Source: an uncultured Actinomycetes bacterium (GTDB lineage: Bacteria; Actinomycetota; Actinomycetes; Mycobacteriales; Mycobacteriaceae). From it: DNA of 64,000 bases. Both the position numbers and the translations under genes were made by a program. Below, in pieces: positions 9,169 through 29,619 of this stretch (position 1 is its first letter; the number at the start of each line of letters is the position of its first letter). The DNA lies in NCBI GenBank assembly GCA_903877095.1, contig CAIRCP010000166.1, positions 22,580 through 86,579 on the forward strand, written 5' to 3'. The notes below the pieces were generated by a model. The model did no database searches, was not told the origin of the DNA, and worked only from the letters and a program-made list of their open reading frames with translations.

Positions 9169-9213
9169 TGGGTACTCACAGATAAGTTACCCACCAGTAA
9201 CATAGCTAAGTTA
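9169..9213 (-). promoter_or_regulatory. fadE5 upstream control region with operator
   Basis: An inverted repeat GTTAC-CCACCA-GTAAC (9186-9201) shares the TTAC-N6-GTAA core with the fabG4/fadA2 promoter. Nested around it are TGGGTA/TACCCA arms (9169-9174 and 9188-9193) and two copies of TAAGTTA (9183-9189 and 9207-9213). On the minus strand TATGTT and TATAAC offer -10 candidates next to the repeat. The region is distinctly AT-richer than its flanks. Confidence 0.55.
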
Positions 9214-9268
9214 TACATCCGAGAGCAAAAACGCAAGCCGATGTGATCCACAGCACGCCGGTTTCCGG

Positions 9269-9298
9269 ACCGGGGCGACGGCACCGCGCCGCCCCGGT
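9269..9298 (-). terminator. GC-rich hairpin after pks
   Basis: The stem ACCGGGGCG (9269-9277) pairs with CGCCCCGGT (9290-9298), 30 bp past the pks stop codon on the minus strand. No T run follows, so it may be a terminator of the GC-rich, tail-less mycobacterial sort or merely a 3'-end hairpin. Confidence 0.45.
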
Positions 9299-9328
9299 TC
9301 TTCCGGCCATCCGCACAGGTCAGTGCGG

Positions 9329-20356
<11,028 letters not shown>

Positions 20357-20550
20357 GCGTTTACTCCCCGCCTCGTCCGCTGAATTGCGATAAGCGGAAG
20401 ACCTCGTCGCGGCGTGGAATGAGTCCGAACGGCCGCTGTCCAGCACTTCTGGTCGTCTCCCGGCGGCCAGTATTGCACGCGCCCAGCAGAGGTGCCCCAA
20501 CGTCCCGGCGGCGCCGAGGGCCGCCCCGGATCGCCGGCAGCGGAGGCTAT

Positions 20551-20585
20551 GTTGTTCTCCGGCACCGGTGCTGCCGGAGAACAAC
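20551..20585. promoter_or_regulatory. 35-bp palindrome in the pks/papA3 divergent promoter
   Basis: Perfect 14-bp arms (GTTGTTCTCCGGCA at 20551-20564 and its complement at 20572-20585) surround CCGGTGC. It lies 27 bp before the papA3 start and about 195 bp before the pks start, inside the only non-coding gap between them (20357-20612). It could be an operator for a dimeric or tetrameric regulator, or a stem-loop in the papA3 leader. There is no T run in either direction, so a terminator is unlikely. Confidence 0.7.
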
Positions 20586-20612
20586 GGCGGTCAGGAAGAA
20601 GTCGGAGAGAAC

Positions 20613-22031
20613 ATGCTGCGTATCGGCAAAATCGCGTTCAGCACCATCAACGACTGGACACCCAGTCCAGGAGCGTTGACGTCGTGGCATCCGACGGCCG
20701 CCGCCGCGGAGAAGGCACGGCAGGCGCCGGTCAGCCCGGTACCGGTGAGCTTCATGCAGGGCCAGCACATTCGCGGGATTTACGAGCAGGAAGCTGCCGG
20801 ACTGGACTACTCCCGCCAGATCATCGCCACCTGCGAGGTGCCGGGGCAATGCGATATCGCCGCGATGAACGACGCCATCAACAGTTTCCTCCGGCGGCAT
20901 GACACCTACCGCAGCTGGTTCGAATATCTGGGGGACGGGGAGGTCGTCCGGCACACCATCGCCGACCCCGCCGACGTCGAATTGGAAGCCGTCAACCAGG
21001 GCTACGTGACCGCAGCAGACGCCCGCAAACACATCTTGGAAGTGCCGTCCCCGATGGACTGGGGCTGCTTTTCTTTCGGAATCGTCCAAAGCGAGGACCA
21101 TTTCGATTTCTACGCCTGCATCGACCACGTTCACGGCGACGCGGCGCTGATCGGGATCACGATGCTCGAGGCGCACGGGATGTACACATCGTTGATCGCC
21201 ACCGGCGAGCGGCTCACCCTGCCGGATGCCGGCAGTTTCGATGATTTCTGTCTGCAAGAGCGCGAGTTCACGTCGAACCTGACCGTCGATTCACCGGAGG
21301 TTGCGGCCTGGATCGAGTTCGCCGAGAACAACAACGGCTCCCTGCCGGAATTCCCTCTGCCACTGGGCAATCCGCTGGAGCCGTGCGTCGCCGACATGTA
21401 CGGCGAGGACATCATGGACCCCGAGCAGACCGCCCGATTCGAAGCCGCTTGTGCGGCTGCCGGAACCCGCTTCGTCGGCGGCCTCTTCGCCTGTCAGGCC
21501 AGGGTGGAGCACGAACTGACCGGTGCGCCGACCTACTACGGGCTCACCCCCCGCGACACCCGCCGGACCGCGGACAGTTTCACGACCCAGGGGTGGTTCA
21601 CCGGACTGGTTCCGCTCACCATCCCGATTGCCGCCACGTCATTCAACGAGGCCGCCTGGGCCGCCCAGAACGCGTTCGATTCGGGCCTGAATCTGTCCCG
21701 GGTGCCCTATTACCGGGTCCTGGAATTGGCCCCGTGGCTGGAATGGCCGCGACCCAACTTCCCGGTCTCCAATTTTCTGCACGGCGGCGCGGCGCCACTC
21801 AACTCCGTCATCGCGGCGTCGGAGATGGGCTACTCGAACAACATCGGGATGTACTCCGACGGCCGGTACTCGTATCAGTTGACGATCTACATCTTCCGGC
21901 ACGAAACCGGCACCTCGATGCAGTTGTTGTTCCCCGATAACCCGATCGCCCACAAATCGGTCGAGCGCTACATCGACGCGATGAGGTCGGTCTGTGCGCA
22001 GGTCGCCGAGAGCGGAAACTGGGGTAGGTGA
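20613..22031 (+). CDS. papA3: acyltransferase PapA3 (polyketide-associated)
   Basis: 472 aa, PapA/condensation-domain family. The catalytic motif HxxxD is HVHGD (172-176), followed by Ala where many members have Gly. The N-terminus (RIGKIAFSTINDWTPSPGAL, then SWHP) matches the PapA start pattern, which together with GGAGAG upstream fixes the ATG at 20613 over a longer open frame. In the family, PapA proteins move acyl groups made by a neighbouring PKS onto trehalose or diols; PapA3 acylates trehalose. It is divergent from pks and followed by mmpL10 after 37 bp, so papA3-mmpL10-pE form one transcript. A cytosolic location is expected since no signal peptide is present. Confidence 0.9.
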   Translation: MLRIGKIAFSTINDWTPSPGALTSWHPTAAAAEKARQAPVSPVPVSFMQGQHIRGIYEQEAAGLDYSRQIIATCEVPGQCDIAAMNDAINSFLRRHDTYRSWFEYLGDGEVVRHTIADPADVELEAVNQGYVTAADARKHILEVPSPMDWGCFSFGIVQSEDHFDFYACIDHVHGDAALIGITMLEAHGMYTSLIATGERLTLPDAGSFDDFCLQEREFTSNLTVDSPEVAAWIEFAENNNGSLPEFPLPLGNPLEPCVADMYGEDIMDPEQTARFEAACAAAGTRFVGGLFACQARVEHELTGAPTYYGLTPRDTRRTADSFTTQGWFTGLVPLTIPIAATSFNEAAWAAQNAFDSGLNLSRVPYYRVLELAPWLEWPRPNFPVSNFLHGGAAPLNSVIAASEMGYSNNIGMYSDGRYSYQLTIYIFRHETGTSMQLLFPDNPIAHKSVERYIDAMRSVCAQVAESGNWGR

Positions 22032-22068
22032 CGGCGAGCCGTACGGGCCAGCCAGGGGCGGAGCCGCC

Positions 22069-25068
22069 ATGCGGGGGCTAGCCCGTTTTGTCGTGCGATG
22101 GCCCTTCGCGGTGATTCTCGTGTGGGTCGCGATGGCCGTCGCGCTTCCGTTGTCGCTGCCGAATCTCAACGACATGGCCCAGAAACACCCATTGGTCATG
22201 TTGCCCAGCGACGCGCCGTCCAACGTCGCGGCGCGGGAGATGACGAGGGCGTTCCAGGAAGCCGGAACCGACGACCTCTTGCTCATCGTGCTCACCGACG
22301 AAAGCGGCCTGAGTTCCACCCATGAATCCACCTACCGCAAGGTGGTGGCGGCGCTGCACCGTGACCAGCACGACGTCACGATGGTGCAGGACTTCCTCGG
22401 GAACTCATCCATGCGGAGCTTCTTGACCAGCAAGGACAAGAAATCCTGGGTGATTCCCGTCGGCCTGTCCGGGGCACTGGGCACGCCGGAGTCGTATGAG
22501 GCTTTCAAACGGGTGTCAGCCCTCGTCGCGGAGAACACCGCGGGAGGTCCGCTGGAGGTGCACCTGGCCGGGCCGGCGGCCACCGTCGCCGATCTGACCG
22601 TTGCCGGGCAACGCGACCGGCAGCCGATCGAAATCGCGATCGCCGTGCTGGTGCTGCTGGTGCTGCTCGTCGTCTACCGCAATCCCGTCGCCATGCTGAT
22701 GCCGCTCACCGGAATCGGAATGTCTCTGGTGGTCGCCCAGGCGGCGGTCGCCGGGATCTCCGAGCTCACCGGTCTGGGTGTCTCGAATCAGGCCATCGTC
22801 CTGCTGAGCGCGATCATCGCCGGCGCCGGCACCGACTACGCGGTCTTTCTGATCAGCCGGTACCACGACTACGTCCGCCGCGGCGACAGCTCCGACGACG
22901 CGGTGCGCAACGCGTTGACGTCGGTGGGCAAGGTGATCACCGCGTCCGCGGCCACCATCGGCCTGACCTTCCTGGCCATCAGCTTCGCCCGGATGGGCGT
23001 GTTCTCCACCGTCGGGGTGTCCTCGGCGATCGGGGTCGCCGTGACCTTCCTGGCCGCGGTGACACTGCTTCCCGCCATCCTCACCGTGGTGGGCCGCCGC
23101 GGCTGGATCAAGCCGCGAAGAGAGATGACCGCTCGGCTGTGGCGGCGTTCGGGGGCCCGCATCGTGCGTCGGCCGTGGGCCCACCTGGTGGCCAGCGGCC
23201 TGATCCTGCTCCTGCTGGCCGCCAGTGCGGGATTCACCCGGTACAACTACGACGACCGCAAAGCAGTGCGGCCGTCGGAACCCAGCTCGGTCGCGTACGC
23301 GGCGCTGGAGCGCCACTTCCAGCTCAACCAGTTCGTGCCGTCGTACGTGCTGATCCGCTCCCCGCACAGCCTTCGTAACCCGCAGGCGCTCGCGGATCTT
23401 GAGCAGATGGCCGGGCGGATCGGCCAGCTGCCCGACATCGCCCGCGTCAACGGCGTCACCCGCCCGCTGGGTGACGTGCCCGAAGAGTTCCGGGCCACCT
23501 ACCAGGCCGGCATCGTCGGTGACCGCCTCAGCGAGGGTGCGTCGGCCATCGCCAACAACATGGACGACCTCGGACGGCTGTCCAACGGGGCCAACGAACT
23601 CGCGAGCGGCCTGGGCGAAGTGCGCGGGCAGATCGGCGATGTGCGGGGGCAGATCAGCGAACTGGCGACAAATTACGCGGCGATGATCAACGCCTTCTCC
23701 GCACTGAAGTCGCAGTACAGCGGCGACCGGCTGGTCAAGAACGTCGAAGTTGCGGCCAAACTCGTCCAGGCGATCAACGAACTCGGCAATTCGATGGGAG
23801 TCACCTACTCGGCGGCCCGAGACGTGCTCGGCTGGGTGGGGCCGGTGCTGGTGGCGCTGAACGGCAACGTCGTCTGCGATCTCAATCCGTCGTGCAGTGA
23901 GACGCGCGGCCACATGCAGAGCCTGATGGACGAGCGCAATCGCAGCACCATCGACCGGATCAACGATTTGGCCAGGCAGCTCAAGGATCTGCAGGACGGC
24001 AAATCCATCGCCGCAACGCTGACCGAGCTCAGGGACTCTTATGCCAATCTGACGGCGGCCATGAAGAAGATGGGCCTCGATACTCCGGGCGGTGCGGACG
24101 GCACCCTCAGCGGCTTCCAGGATCAGGCCGATCGTGCCGCCATCGGCAGCCGGGAAGTCGCCGCCGGGGTGGACCAGGTTGTCTCACAGATCGAAACGAT
24201 GCGCACCGGACTGGACCAGGCGGCGGCGTTCCTGCTGACCATGAAGAACACCGCCGTCGGGCCGGCGATGGCCGGGTTCAACATCCCGGCCGAAGTGCTG
24301 GAGATGGACGACTTCAAAGCCGCGTCCAAGGCGTTCATCTCTCCCGACGGGCACACCGCGCGCTACCTGGTGTTCACTTCACTGGACCCGTTCAGCCCGG
24401 CGGCCATGGACCAGGTCAACGCGATCAGGGACACCGCCGTGGCGGCCCTACCGAACACCGCACTGGCGGACGCCACCGTCTCGATGGGCGGCTACCCGGT
24501 GGCGCTGCGCGACACCCGGGACTACTACCGCGACGACATCGGCTACATCGTGAGCGCCACCCTGGTCGTCGTGCTGATGACCCTGATGGTGCTGCTGCGC
24601 GCGATCGTCGCGCCGCTGTATCTGGTTGGTTCGGTGGTCCTGTCGTATTTCGCGGCACTCGGTATCGGGGTGCTGGTTTTCCAGCACGTGTTCGGTGAGC
24701 CCCTGCACTGGACGGTGCCGCCCCTGGCCTTCGTCGTGTTGGTGGCGGTGGGCGCCGACTACAACCTGCTCTTCGCGTCCCGACTTCGCGACGAGTCACC
24801 CGATGGCACCCGGTACGGCATCATCCGGACGTTGTCGTCGACCGGCGGTGTCATCACCGCGGCGGGGCTGATCTTCGCCGCCTCCATGTGGGGTTTGCTG
24901 TTCTCCAGCATTGGTACCGTGGTCCAAGGTGGCTTCGTTATCGGTGCGGGCATCCTGCTGGACACCTTCCTGGTGCGCACGGTGATGGTGCCGGCGATAG
25001 CCACCCTGTTCGGAAAGGCGAACTGGTGGCCGTCACGAGTGACATCACACGGGAGCGCGCAGTCATGA
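22069..25068 (+). CDS. mmpL10: RND-type lipid transporter MmpL10
   Basis: 999 aa, MmpL family. The first membrane helix is at about 10-30 ([14 protein letters not shown]), then a periplasmic porter domain, five helices (about 195-350), a second large periplasmic domain with a helical insertion (about 385-790), and a C-terminal group of helices. The two Asp-Tyr proton-relay pairs are present: [16 protein letters not shown] and [16 protein letters not shown]. In TPP-producing mycobacteria MmpL10 exports the diacyltrehalose precursor across the inner membrane. The ATG at 22069 was chosen because the family start pattern begins there and GGGGCGGAG precedes it. The stop overlaps the pE start by 4 bp (ATGA), so translation is coupled. 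Confidence 0.92.
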   Translation: MRGLARFVVRWPFAVILVWVAMAVALPLSLPNLNDMAQKHPLVMLPSDAPSNVAAREMTRAFQEAGTDDLLLIVLTDESGLSSTHESTYRKVVAALHRDQHDVTMVQDFLGNSSMRSFLTSKDKKSWVIPVGLSGALGTPESYEAFKRVSALVAENTAGGPLEVHLAGPAATVADLTVAGQRDRQPIEIAIAVLVLLVLLVVYRNPVAMLMPLTGIGMSLVVAQAAVAGISELTGLGVSNQAIVLLSAIIAGAGTDYAVFLISRYHDYVRRGDSSDDAVRNALTSVGKVITASAATIGLTFLAISFARMGVFSTVGVSSAIGVAVTFLAAVTLLPAILTVVGRRGWIKPRREMTARLWRRSGARIVRRPWAHLVASGLILLLLAASAGFTRYNYDDRKAVRPSEPSSVAYAALERHFQLNQFVPSYVLIRSPHSLRNPQALADLEQMAGRIGQLPDIARVNGVTRPLGDVPEEFRATYQAGIVGDRLSEGASAIANNMDDLGRLSNGANELASGLGEVRGQIGDVRGQISELATNYAAMINAFSALKSQYSGDRLVKNVEVAAKLVQAINELGNSMGVTYSAARDVLGWVGPVLVALNGNVVCDLNPSCSETRGHMQSLMDERNRSTIDRINDLARQLKDLQDGKSIAATLTELRDSYANLTAAMKKMGLDTPGGADGTLSGFQDQADRAAIGSREVAAGVDQVVSQIETMRTGLDQAAAFLLTMKNTAVGPAMAGFNIPAEVLEMDDFKAASKAFISPDGHTARYLVFTSLDPFSPAAMDQVNAIRDTAVAALPNTALADATVSMGGYPVALRDTRDYYRDDIGYIVSATLVVVLMTLMVLLRAIVAPLYLVGSVVLSYFAALGIGVLVFQHVFGEPLHWTVPPLAFVVLVAVGADYNLLFASRLRDESPDGTRYGIIRTLSSTGGVITAAGLIFAASMWGLLFSSIGTVVQGGFVIGAGILLDTFLVRTVMVPAIATLFGKANWWPSRVTSHGSAQS

Positions 25069-26285
25069 AGAAGCTGATCGCCGCAGTGTCGACGCTGCTC
25101 ACGGTGTCTGCCGCGGTCGGATTGTCGGCCGGGGGCGGAATCGCCGCCGCGGACGACCCGGCACCGGACGGACCGGCCGCCGACACGACCAACTCCGACG
25201 CGACGACCGACGGCGCGCCCCCCGCGACCCTCTCTACCGGGATCGGCACGCCGGGGCGCGGGTACGGACTCGGCGGCGCCCATGTCGCCGGCATCCCGTA
25301 CGACGAGTACATCCGCATGACCGGCGAGAAATGGTTCCCCGGTCTTCAGCGCCAGAAGGTGGACTACTGGGCCGGACAGGTCCAGGGCCACACCCTGGAG
25401 CGGCTGTTCCCGGGCATCGATCGGGCTTTTCCGGGGCTCGGGTTGGACGGTCCGAGCATCGGCGCGTCGGTGGAACAAGGGGCCGACAACGTCATCCGCG
25501 AGGTGACGGCGGGCGGTCCGGGCATGGTGCTCGGCCTGTCGGAGGGGGCGATGGTGGTCAACGCCGTGCAGGCCCGGCTGGCCACCGATCCCAACGCCCC
25601 GCCGAAGGACCAGTTGTCCTTCGCGGTGTTCGGTGATCCGATCGGTCAGCACGCCTTCGGCGACGGCTTCCTGAGGCAGAACTTCCCGGTGGGAGCGACG
25701 GTCCCTTCGATGGAATTCGTCATCCCGCCGCCGGTTGAGAGCCAGTACGACACCTACTCGTTCGTCTCCCCCTATGACAGCATCGCTGACTGGCCGGACC
25801 GGACGGACAACTGGATGGCGATGATCAACGCGATCGCCGGCCTGGCCACCGGCCACACTGCCGTGGCGTTCACCAGTCCGAGCAACGTGCCTGCCCGGAA
25901 TATCGTGACGACGGTCAACTCCCGGGGCGGTAAGACGACCACGTTCATGATCCCGGAGCAGCACCTGCCGCTGGTGATGCCGTTCAAGTACGCCGGGGTG
26001 GACGAAGACACGCTCAATAAGCTGGATGCGGTCTTGCAGCCGATGATCGACTCCGGATACTCGCGTAACGACGACCCGGCGACGGCACCGATCACCGTCG
26101 ATCCCATCAACGGCTACGACCCCGCCGATGTCACCGCCCCGGCCTCCGCAGCGACCTACGGTGACCAGGTTGGCACAGATCCCGTCTCGCAGATGCTGGC
26201 GCTGCTGGGCAGTTTCGGCACACCGGATAGCGGTGGCGCCCCGCCGGCTCCCAGTGGGCCGCCCCTGGCAGCCGAAGCTCCTTAG
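25065..26285 (+). CDS. pE: exported PE-PPE-domain acyltransferase pE
   Basis: 406 aa. An N-terminal Sec signal ([12 protein letters not shown]..., cleavage likely after Ala29) leads to a Thr/Asp/Ala-rich stretch and then a PE-PPE-domain serine hydrolase fold. The nucleophile elbow is GLSEG with Ser159. Unlike true PE/PPE proteins it lacks the PE N-domain and has a signal peptide. In the TPP pathway the PE protein acts outside the membrane, moving polyphleoyl groups between diacyltrehalose molecules to give the final lipid. The start overlaps the mmpL10 stop, tying export to the final transacylation. The C-terminus is Pro/Gly/Ala-rich. Function is inferred from locus and fold; the fold itself is clear. 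Confidence 0.88.
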   Translation: MKKLIAAVSTLLTVSAAVGLSAGGGIAAADDPAPDGPAADTTNSDATTDGAPPATLSTGIGTPGRGYGLGGAHVAGIPYDEYIRMTGEKWFPGLQRQKVDYWAGQVQGHTLERLFPGIDRAFPGLGLDGPSIGASVEQGADNVIREVTAGGPGMVLGLSEGAMVVNAVQARLATDPNAPPKDQLSFAVFGDPIGQHAFGDGFLRQNFPVGATVPSMEFVIPPPVESQYDTYSFVSPYDSIADWPDRTDNWMAMINAIAGLATGHTAVAFTSPSNVPARNIVTTVNSRGGKTTTFMIPEQHLPLVMPFKYAGVDEDTLNKLDAVLQPMIDSGYSRNDDPATAPITVDPINGYDPADVTAPASAATYGDQVGTDPVSQMLALLGSFGTPDSGGAPPAPSGPPLAAEAP

Positions 26286-26482
26286 CCGCGCTTCCAGGCG
26301 TCGATGACGTCGTTCAATGCGACCAGGGTCTGGCGTTAGGCGTCGCCCTCCGACCGCACTTCACCGCCGATGCTCGCGGTGGACCCGGATACGTGCACGT
26401 AGTCGCCGGCCACGGTCGCCCGGGAGTAGCCGATAGAGCCCTCCCAGGGGCTGCCGCTGGAGATCAGTTTGTCAGCCGCCAT
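26282..26482 (-). pseudogene. RidA/YjgF-like gene remnant
   Basis: The ATG at 26482 with a good ribosome site (GAGGAGA, 8-9 nt upstream) opens 48 codons that read like the start of a RidA-family protein (KLISSGSPWEGSIGYSRA..., DYVHVSGSTA). A TAA at 26336-26338 then stops it. Another in-frame stretch ([17 protein letters not shown], ending in TAA at 26282-26284) follows. RidA proteins are usually about 130 aa, so most of the fold, including the C-terminal substrate-binding residues, is missing: an internal deletion plus a stop. It is squeezed tail-to-tail between pE and gap, and its stop overlaps the pE stop on the other strand. Confidence 0.7.
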
Positions 26483-26558
26483 CGTTTGTCTCCTCGTCTG
26501 GTGGGTCCAAAGCTTGTCTGCACAGGGCTAACGCGGAGGCTACCGCCACTGACCGGAC

Positions 26559-27200
26559 TCACACCCCGAGCAGGCCGGCGGTCACCAGCACACCGCCGAC
26601 CACCGCCAGCAGCAGCGCGACCTCCTGGCGACGCCGGGCGCGAATCCACTGGTGCATTCTGGTCATCGCCGCGAGTGTTCGCTCGGGGGCCACCAGATAG
26701 GCCAGCAACGGGATTTCCACCAGGGCGAAAGCCACCACGTTGAACGTCAGCAGCGCCGACATCCGCATCGCCGCCGTGGCGCTGCCCGCGGCGATGACGG
26801 CCAGCGCCGCCAGGTAGTCGACCGAAGGTAGTGCGATGCCCAGGCCTGCGATGCCGGCGACCCACAGCGACTGCCCGTCGAGCAGCCGGGTCAGCCACAC
26901 CGGCGGGGTGCGGGTGCGCGGGTTTTTTGACCACACCGCCACCACCACTGCCCCGGCCAGCGCGCACGTGCCGATGACGATCTGCACCTTCGGCAGGGTG
27001 AAGTGCGTGGACGCGAGCACCTGGGATTCCAGGGCGAACAGCACCACCGATCCGACGGTCAGGCCCATCAGGAAGCCGCCGCACAGAAAAGCGGCCAGTT
27101 GCAGGTGCGGGCGGGGACGGTTCAGCATCAACACCGACATCCCGAGGCGGAACGGCTCCAGACTGACCGCGACAGCCATCACCAGCAGGGTGATCCACAT
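26559..27200 (-). CDS. gap: Gap/Sap family membrane protein (glycolipid addressing)
   Basis: 213 aa, about six membrane helices (for example 2-22, 34-55, 74-92, 108-132, 140-168, 190-213). It resembles the Sap/Gap family named after the sulfolipid-1-addressing and glycopeptidolipid-addressing proteins, which help move surface glycolipids and are always found with PKS/MmpL glycolipid loci. It lies 39 bp after fadD23 on the same strand, so the two probably share a transcript. The ATG at 27200 has only a distant GGGGG as ribosome site. Role here: auxiliary to MmpL10 in exporting the trehalose lipid; this is inferred from the neighbourhood. Confidence 0.82.
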   Translation of the reverse strand: MWITLLVMAVAVSLEPFRLGMSVLMLNRPRPHLQLAAFLCGGFLMGLTVGSVVLFALESQVLASTHFTLPKVQIVIGTCALAGAVVVAVWSKNPRTRTPPVWLTRLLDGQSLWVAGIAGLGIALPSVDYLAALAVIAAGSATAAMRMSALLTFNVVAFALVEIPLLAYLVAPERTLAAMTRMHQWIRARRRQEVALLLAVVGGVLVTAGLLGV

Positions 27201-27239
27201 CGCGACTGTCAGACCCCCGATGTTTCAGGCACGGCTGCT

Positions 27240-28952
27240 TCAGGCATCCAACCGGACGAACTGGCCTTGGCGGTGCTGCTCGACGCACGCGGAGCGCCGG
27301 ATCTTGCCGCTGGTGGTCGTCGGAATCGCGCCCGGTTCGACCAGCACGATGTCGGCCACCTGCAGCCCATGCGCGCGGGAGATCGCCGCGATCAGATCGT
27401 TCTTGAGTTCCGCGAGTTCGGTGGTGTCCGCGCGCTGCTTGAGTTCGACGATGGTGACCAGTTGCTCGGTCTGCTCGTCGGCCACCGCGATCGCCGCGAC
27501 GCGTCCGCGGGTGATCTGCTGCACCGTCGCCTCGATGTCCTCGGAGTAGTGATTGCGCCCGCGCACGATCAGCATGTCCTTGATGCGGCCGACGATGAAC
27601 AACTCTTCCTCGGAGACGAAGCCGCGGTCTCCGGTGCGCAGCCAGCCCTGCGCCGGTTCGCCGTCAGACGGGTCGCCCAGTGTGGCGCCGAACGCCGAGC
27701 CGGTCTGTTCGGGTTTGCGCCAGTAGCCGGCCGAGACGTTCTCCCCGTGGGTCCATATCTCGCCGACGGTGCCGTTCGGGCACTGCCGGCAGGTGTCGGG
27801 GTCGACGATCTTCACGACTGGGGACGCCGGCAGCCCGTAGCGCAGCAGCGGCGCGCCGCCGGGGCTTCGGACCGCGACGCCCTGAGTCAGCTGGTCGGCG
27901 TCGAACTCGACGACGTCCGGTGCGCGTCCGTTGCTCCCGCTGGCCACATACACCGTTGCTTCGGCCAGCCCGTAGGACGGCAGCACCATTTCTGGGCGGA
28001 ACCCGACCGGTGCGAAGCGCTCGTTGAACCGGACCAGGGTGGCCGGGTGGACGCGCTCGGCGCCGTTGATGATGCCGATCAGTCCGCTCAGATCCAGACC
28101 GCCCAATTCGTCGTCGGTGGTCCGGCGGGCGGTGAGGTCGAACGCGAAGTTCGGCGCCGCCGAGAATGCCTTCGCGTGCCGGGACATCGCCTGCACCCAG
28201 CGGGCCGGTCGGGACAGAAATGCCAACGGGCTCAACAGATCGCCCGTGCATCCGGAGAGGATCGGCGCCGCGATGCCGAGCATCAGACCCATGTCGTGGT
28301 AGAACGGCAGCCACGAGACGAACGTGTTCTCATTCGGTACTGCACCGCCGTGCTCGGACATGTAGTCCGGAATAAGTTGCTCGAAATTGGCGGTCAGATT
28401 TCGGTGCGAGATCATCACGCCGGCCGGCAGCCGCGTCGACCCCGAGGTGTACTGCAGATAGGCGATGTCCGGTCCGTCGGGGACGGCGGAGTCGATGCGC
28501 GGCGCGGCGTCGAGATCCAGGGTGTCGACGGCGATGACGGCGATGACGGCGGCGCCGTCGTCGACGTACTGGGCGGCGATGTCGAACACCGGCGAGGTGG
28601 TCAGTACTACGGTCGGCGACGTGTCGGTCACCACGGCGCTGATGCGTTCGTCGTGCGATCCGGGGACCGGCACCGAGAGCGGCACCGCGATGAATCCTGC
28701 TTGCATCGCGCCGAGGAACGCGACGATGTAATCCAGCCCCTGCGGCGCGACGATCAACGCGCGGTCACCGGGTGACCCGTTGCGGCCGAGCTCGTCGGCC
28801 AGATTGAGAGTGCGCCGGTACAGCTGCGACCAGGTCAGTCGCTCGGCGGCGCCGTCCCACACCTGGTCGTAATCGGTGAACGTGAAGGCGAGGTCGTCGG
28901 GCGTCAGCTCGGCGCGTTCGCGCAAGACGGACAGGATCGAGACATCTCGCAT
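27240..28952 (-). CDS. fadD23: long-chain fatty-acyl-AMP ligase FadD23
   Basis: 570 aa, FAAL branch of the adenylate-forming family. Visible: P-loop YTSGSTRLPAGV, the WLPFYHDMGL segment typical of FAALs, SYGLAEATVYVAS, and the C-terminal hinge and small domain (GDRGFVSEEELFIVGRIKDM, with RGRNHYSEDIE). FAALs form acyl-AMP and load it on a PKS, so this enzyme should prime the TPP synthase. I start at the ATG at 28952: a TAGCCT -10-like hexamer ends 7 nt before it, fitting a leaderless mRNA; a TTG six codons upstream is the alternative. It is transcribed away from the flavin-reductase gene and followed by gap. Confidence 0.9.
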   Translation of the reverse strand: MRDVSILSVLRERAELTPDDLAFTFTDYDQVWDGAAERLTWSQLYRRTLNLADELGRNGSPGDRALIVAPQGLDYIVAFLGAMQAGFIAVPLSVPVPGSHDERISAVVTDTSPTVVLTTSPVFDIAAQYVDDGAAVIAVIAVDTLDLDAAPRIDSAVPDGPDIAYLQYTSGSTRLPAGVMISHRNLTANFEQLIPDYMSEHGGAVPNENTFVSWLPFYHDMGLMLGIAAPILSGCTGDLLSPLAFLSRPARWVQAMSRHAKAFSAAPNFAFDLTARRTTDDELGGLDLSGLIGIINGAERVHPATLVRFNERFAPVGFRPEMVLPSYGLAEATVYVASGSNGRAPDVVEFDADQLTQGVAVRSPGGAPLLRYGLPASPVVKIVDPDTCRQCPNGTVGEIWTHGENVSAGYWRKPEQTGSAFGATLGDPSDGEPAQGWLRTGDRGFVSEEELFIVGRIKDMLIVRGRNHYSEDIEATVQQITRGRVAAIAVADEQTEQLVTIVELKQRADTTELAELKNDLIAAISRAHGLQVADIVLVEPGAIPTTTSGKIRRSACVEQHRQGQFVRLDA

Positions 28953-28990
28953 GCCGCTCAGGCTACTCAACGGGGGAATCGGCGATCCGC
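28953..28990 (-). promoter_or_regulatory. probable leaderless promoter of fadD23
   Basis: On the minus strand TAGCCT (plus-strand 28960-28965) sits 7 nt upstream of the ATG, the distance expected when transcription starts at the start codon. No ribosome-binding site is present, which agrees. Confidence 0.45.
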
Positions 28991-29041
28991 TGCGGTGGCG
29001 GGTAGATTTCCCGGGCGGCCATCACCGGTTGCGGCATGTGA

Positions 29042-29536
<495 letters not shown>

Positions 29537-29552
29537 CCGGGCACCACAAACG

Positions 29553-29610
29553 CCGAACGTGCACCCACTGCGGAAAATCGGAGTGATTTTCGCAGTGAGC
29601 GCACGTTCGG
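29553..29610. terminator. long bidirectional hairpin between flavin reductase and sdhB
   Basis: The arms 29553-29579 and 29585-29610 pair over about 24 positions (outer stem CCGAACGTGC / GCACGTTCGG, inner stem CACTGCG-GAAAATC / GATTTTCGCAGTG) around a 5-nt loop. It lies between two converging stop codons. The outer sequence resembles intergenic hairpins common in mycobacteria. Confidence 0.75.
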
Positions 29611-29619
29611 TGAAGAGAG

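Noticed and set aside
20357..20584. N-terminal extension of the PKS by 76 codons
   Set aside because: The extension lacks homology to PKS starts and crosses the palindrome and the divergent promoter; the ATG at 20356 has a good ribosome site.
20568..20612. Longer start for papA3
   Set aside because: The 15 added residues fall within the palindrome and do not fit the PapA N-terminal pattern; ATG 20613 has GGAGAG.
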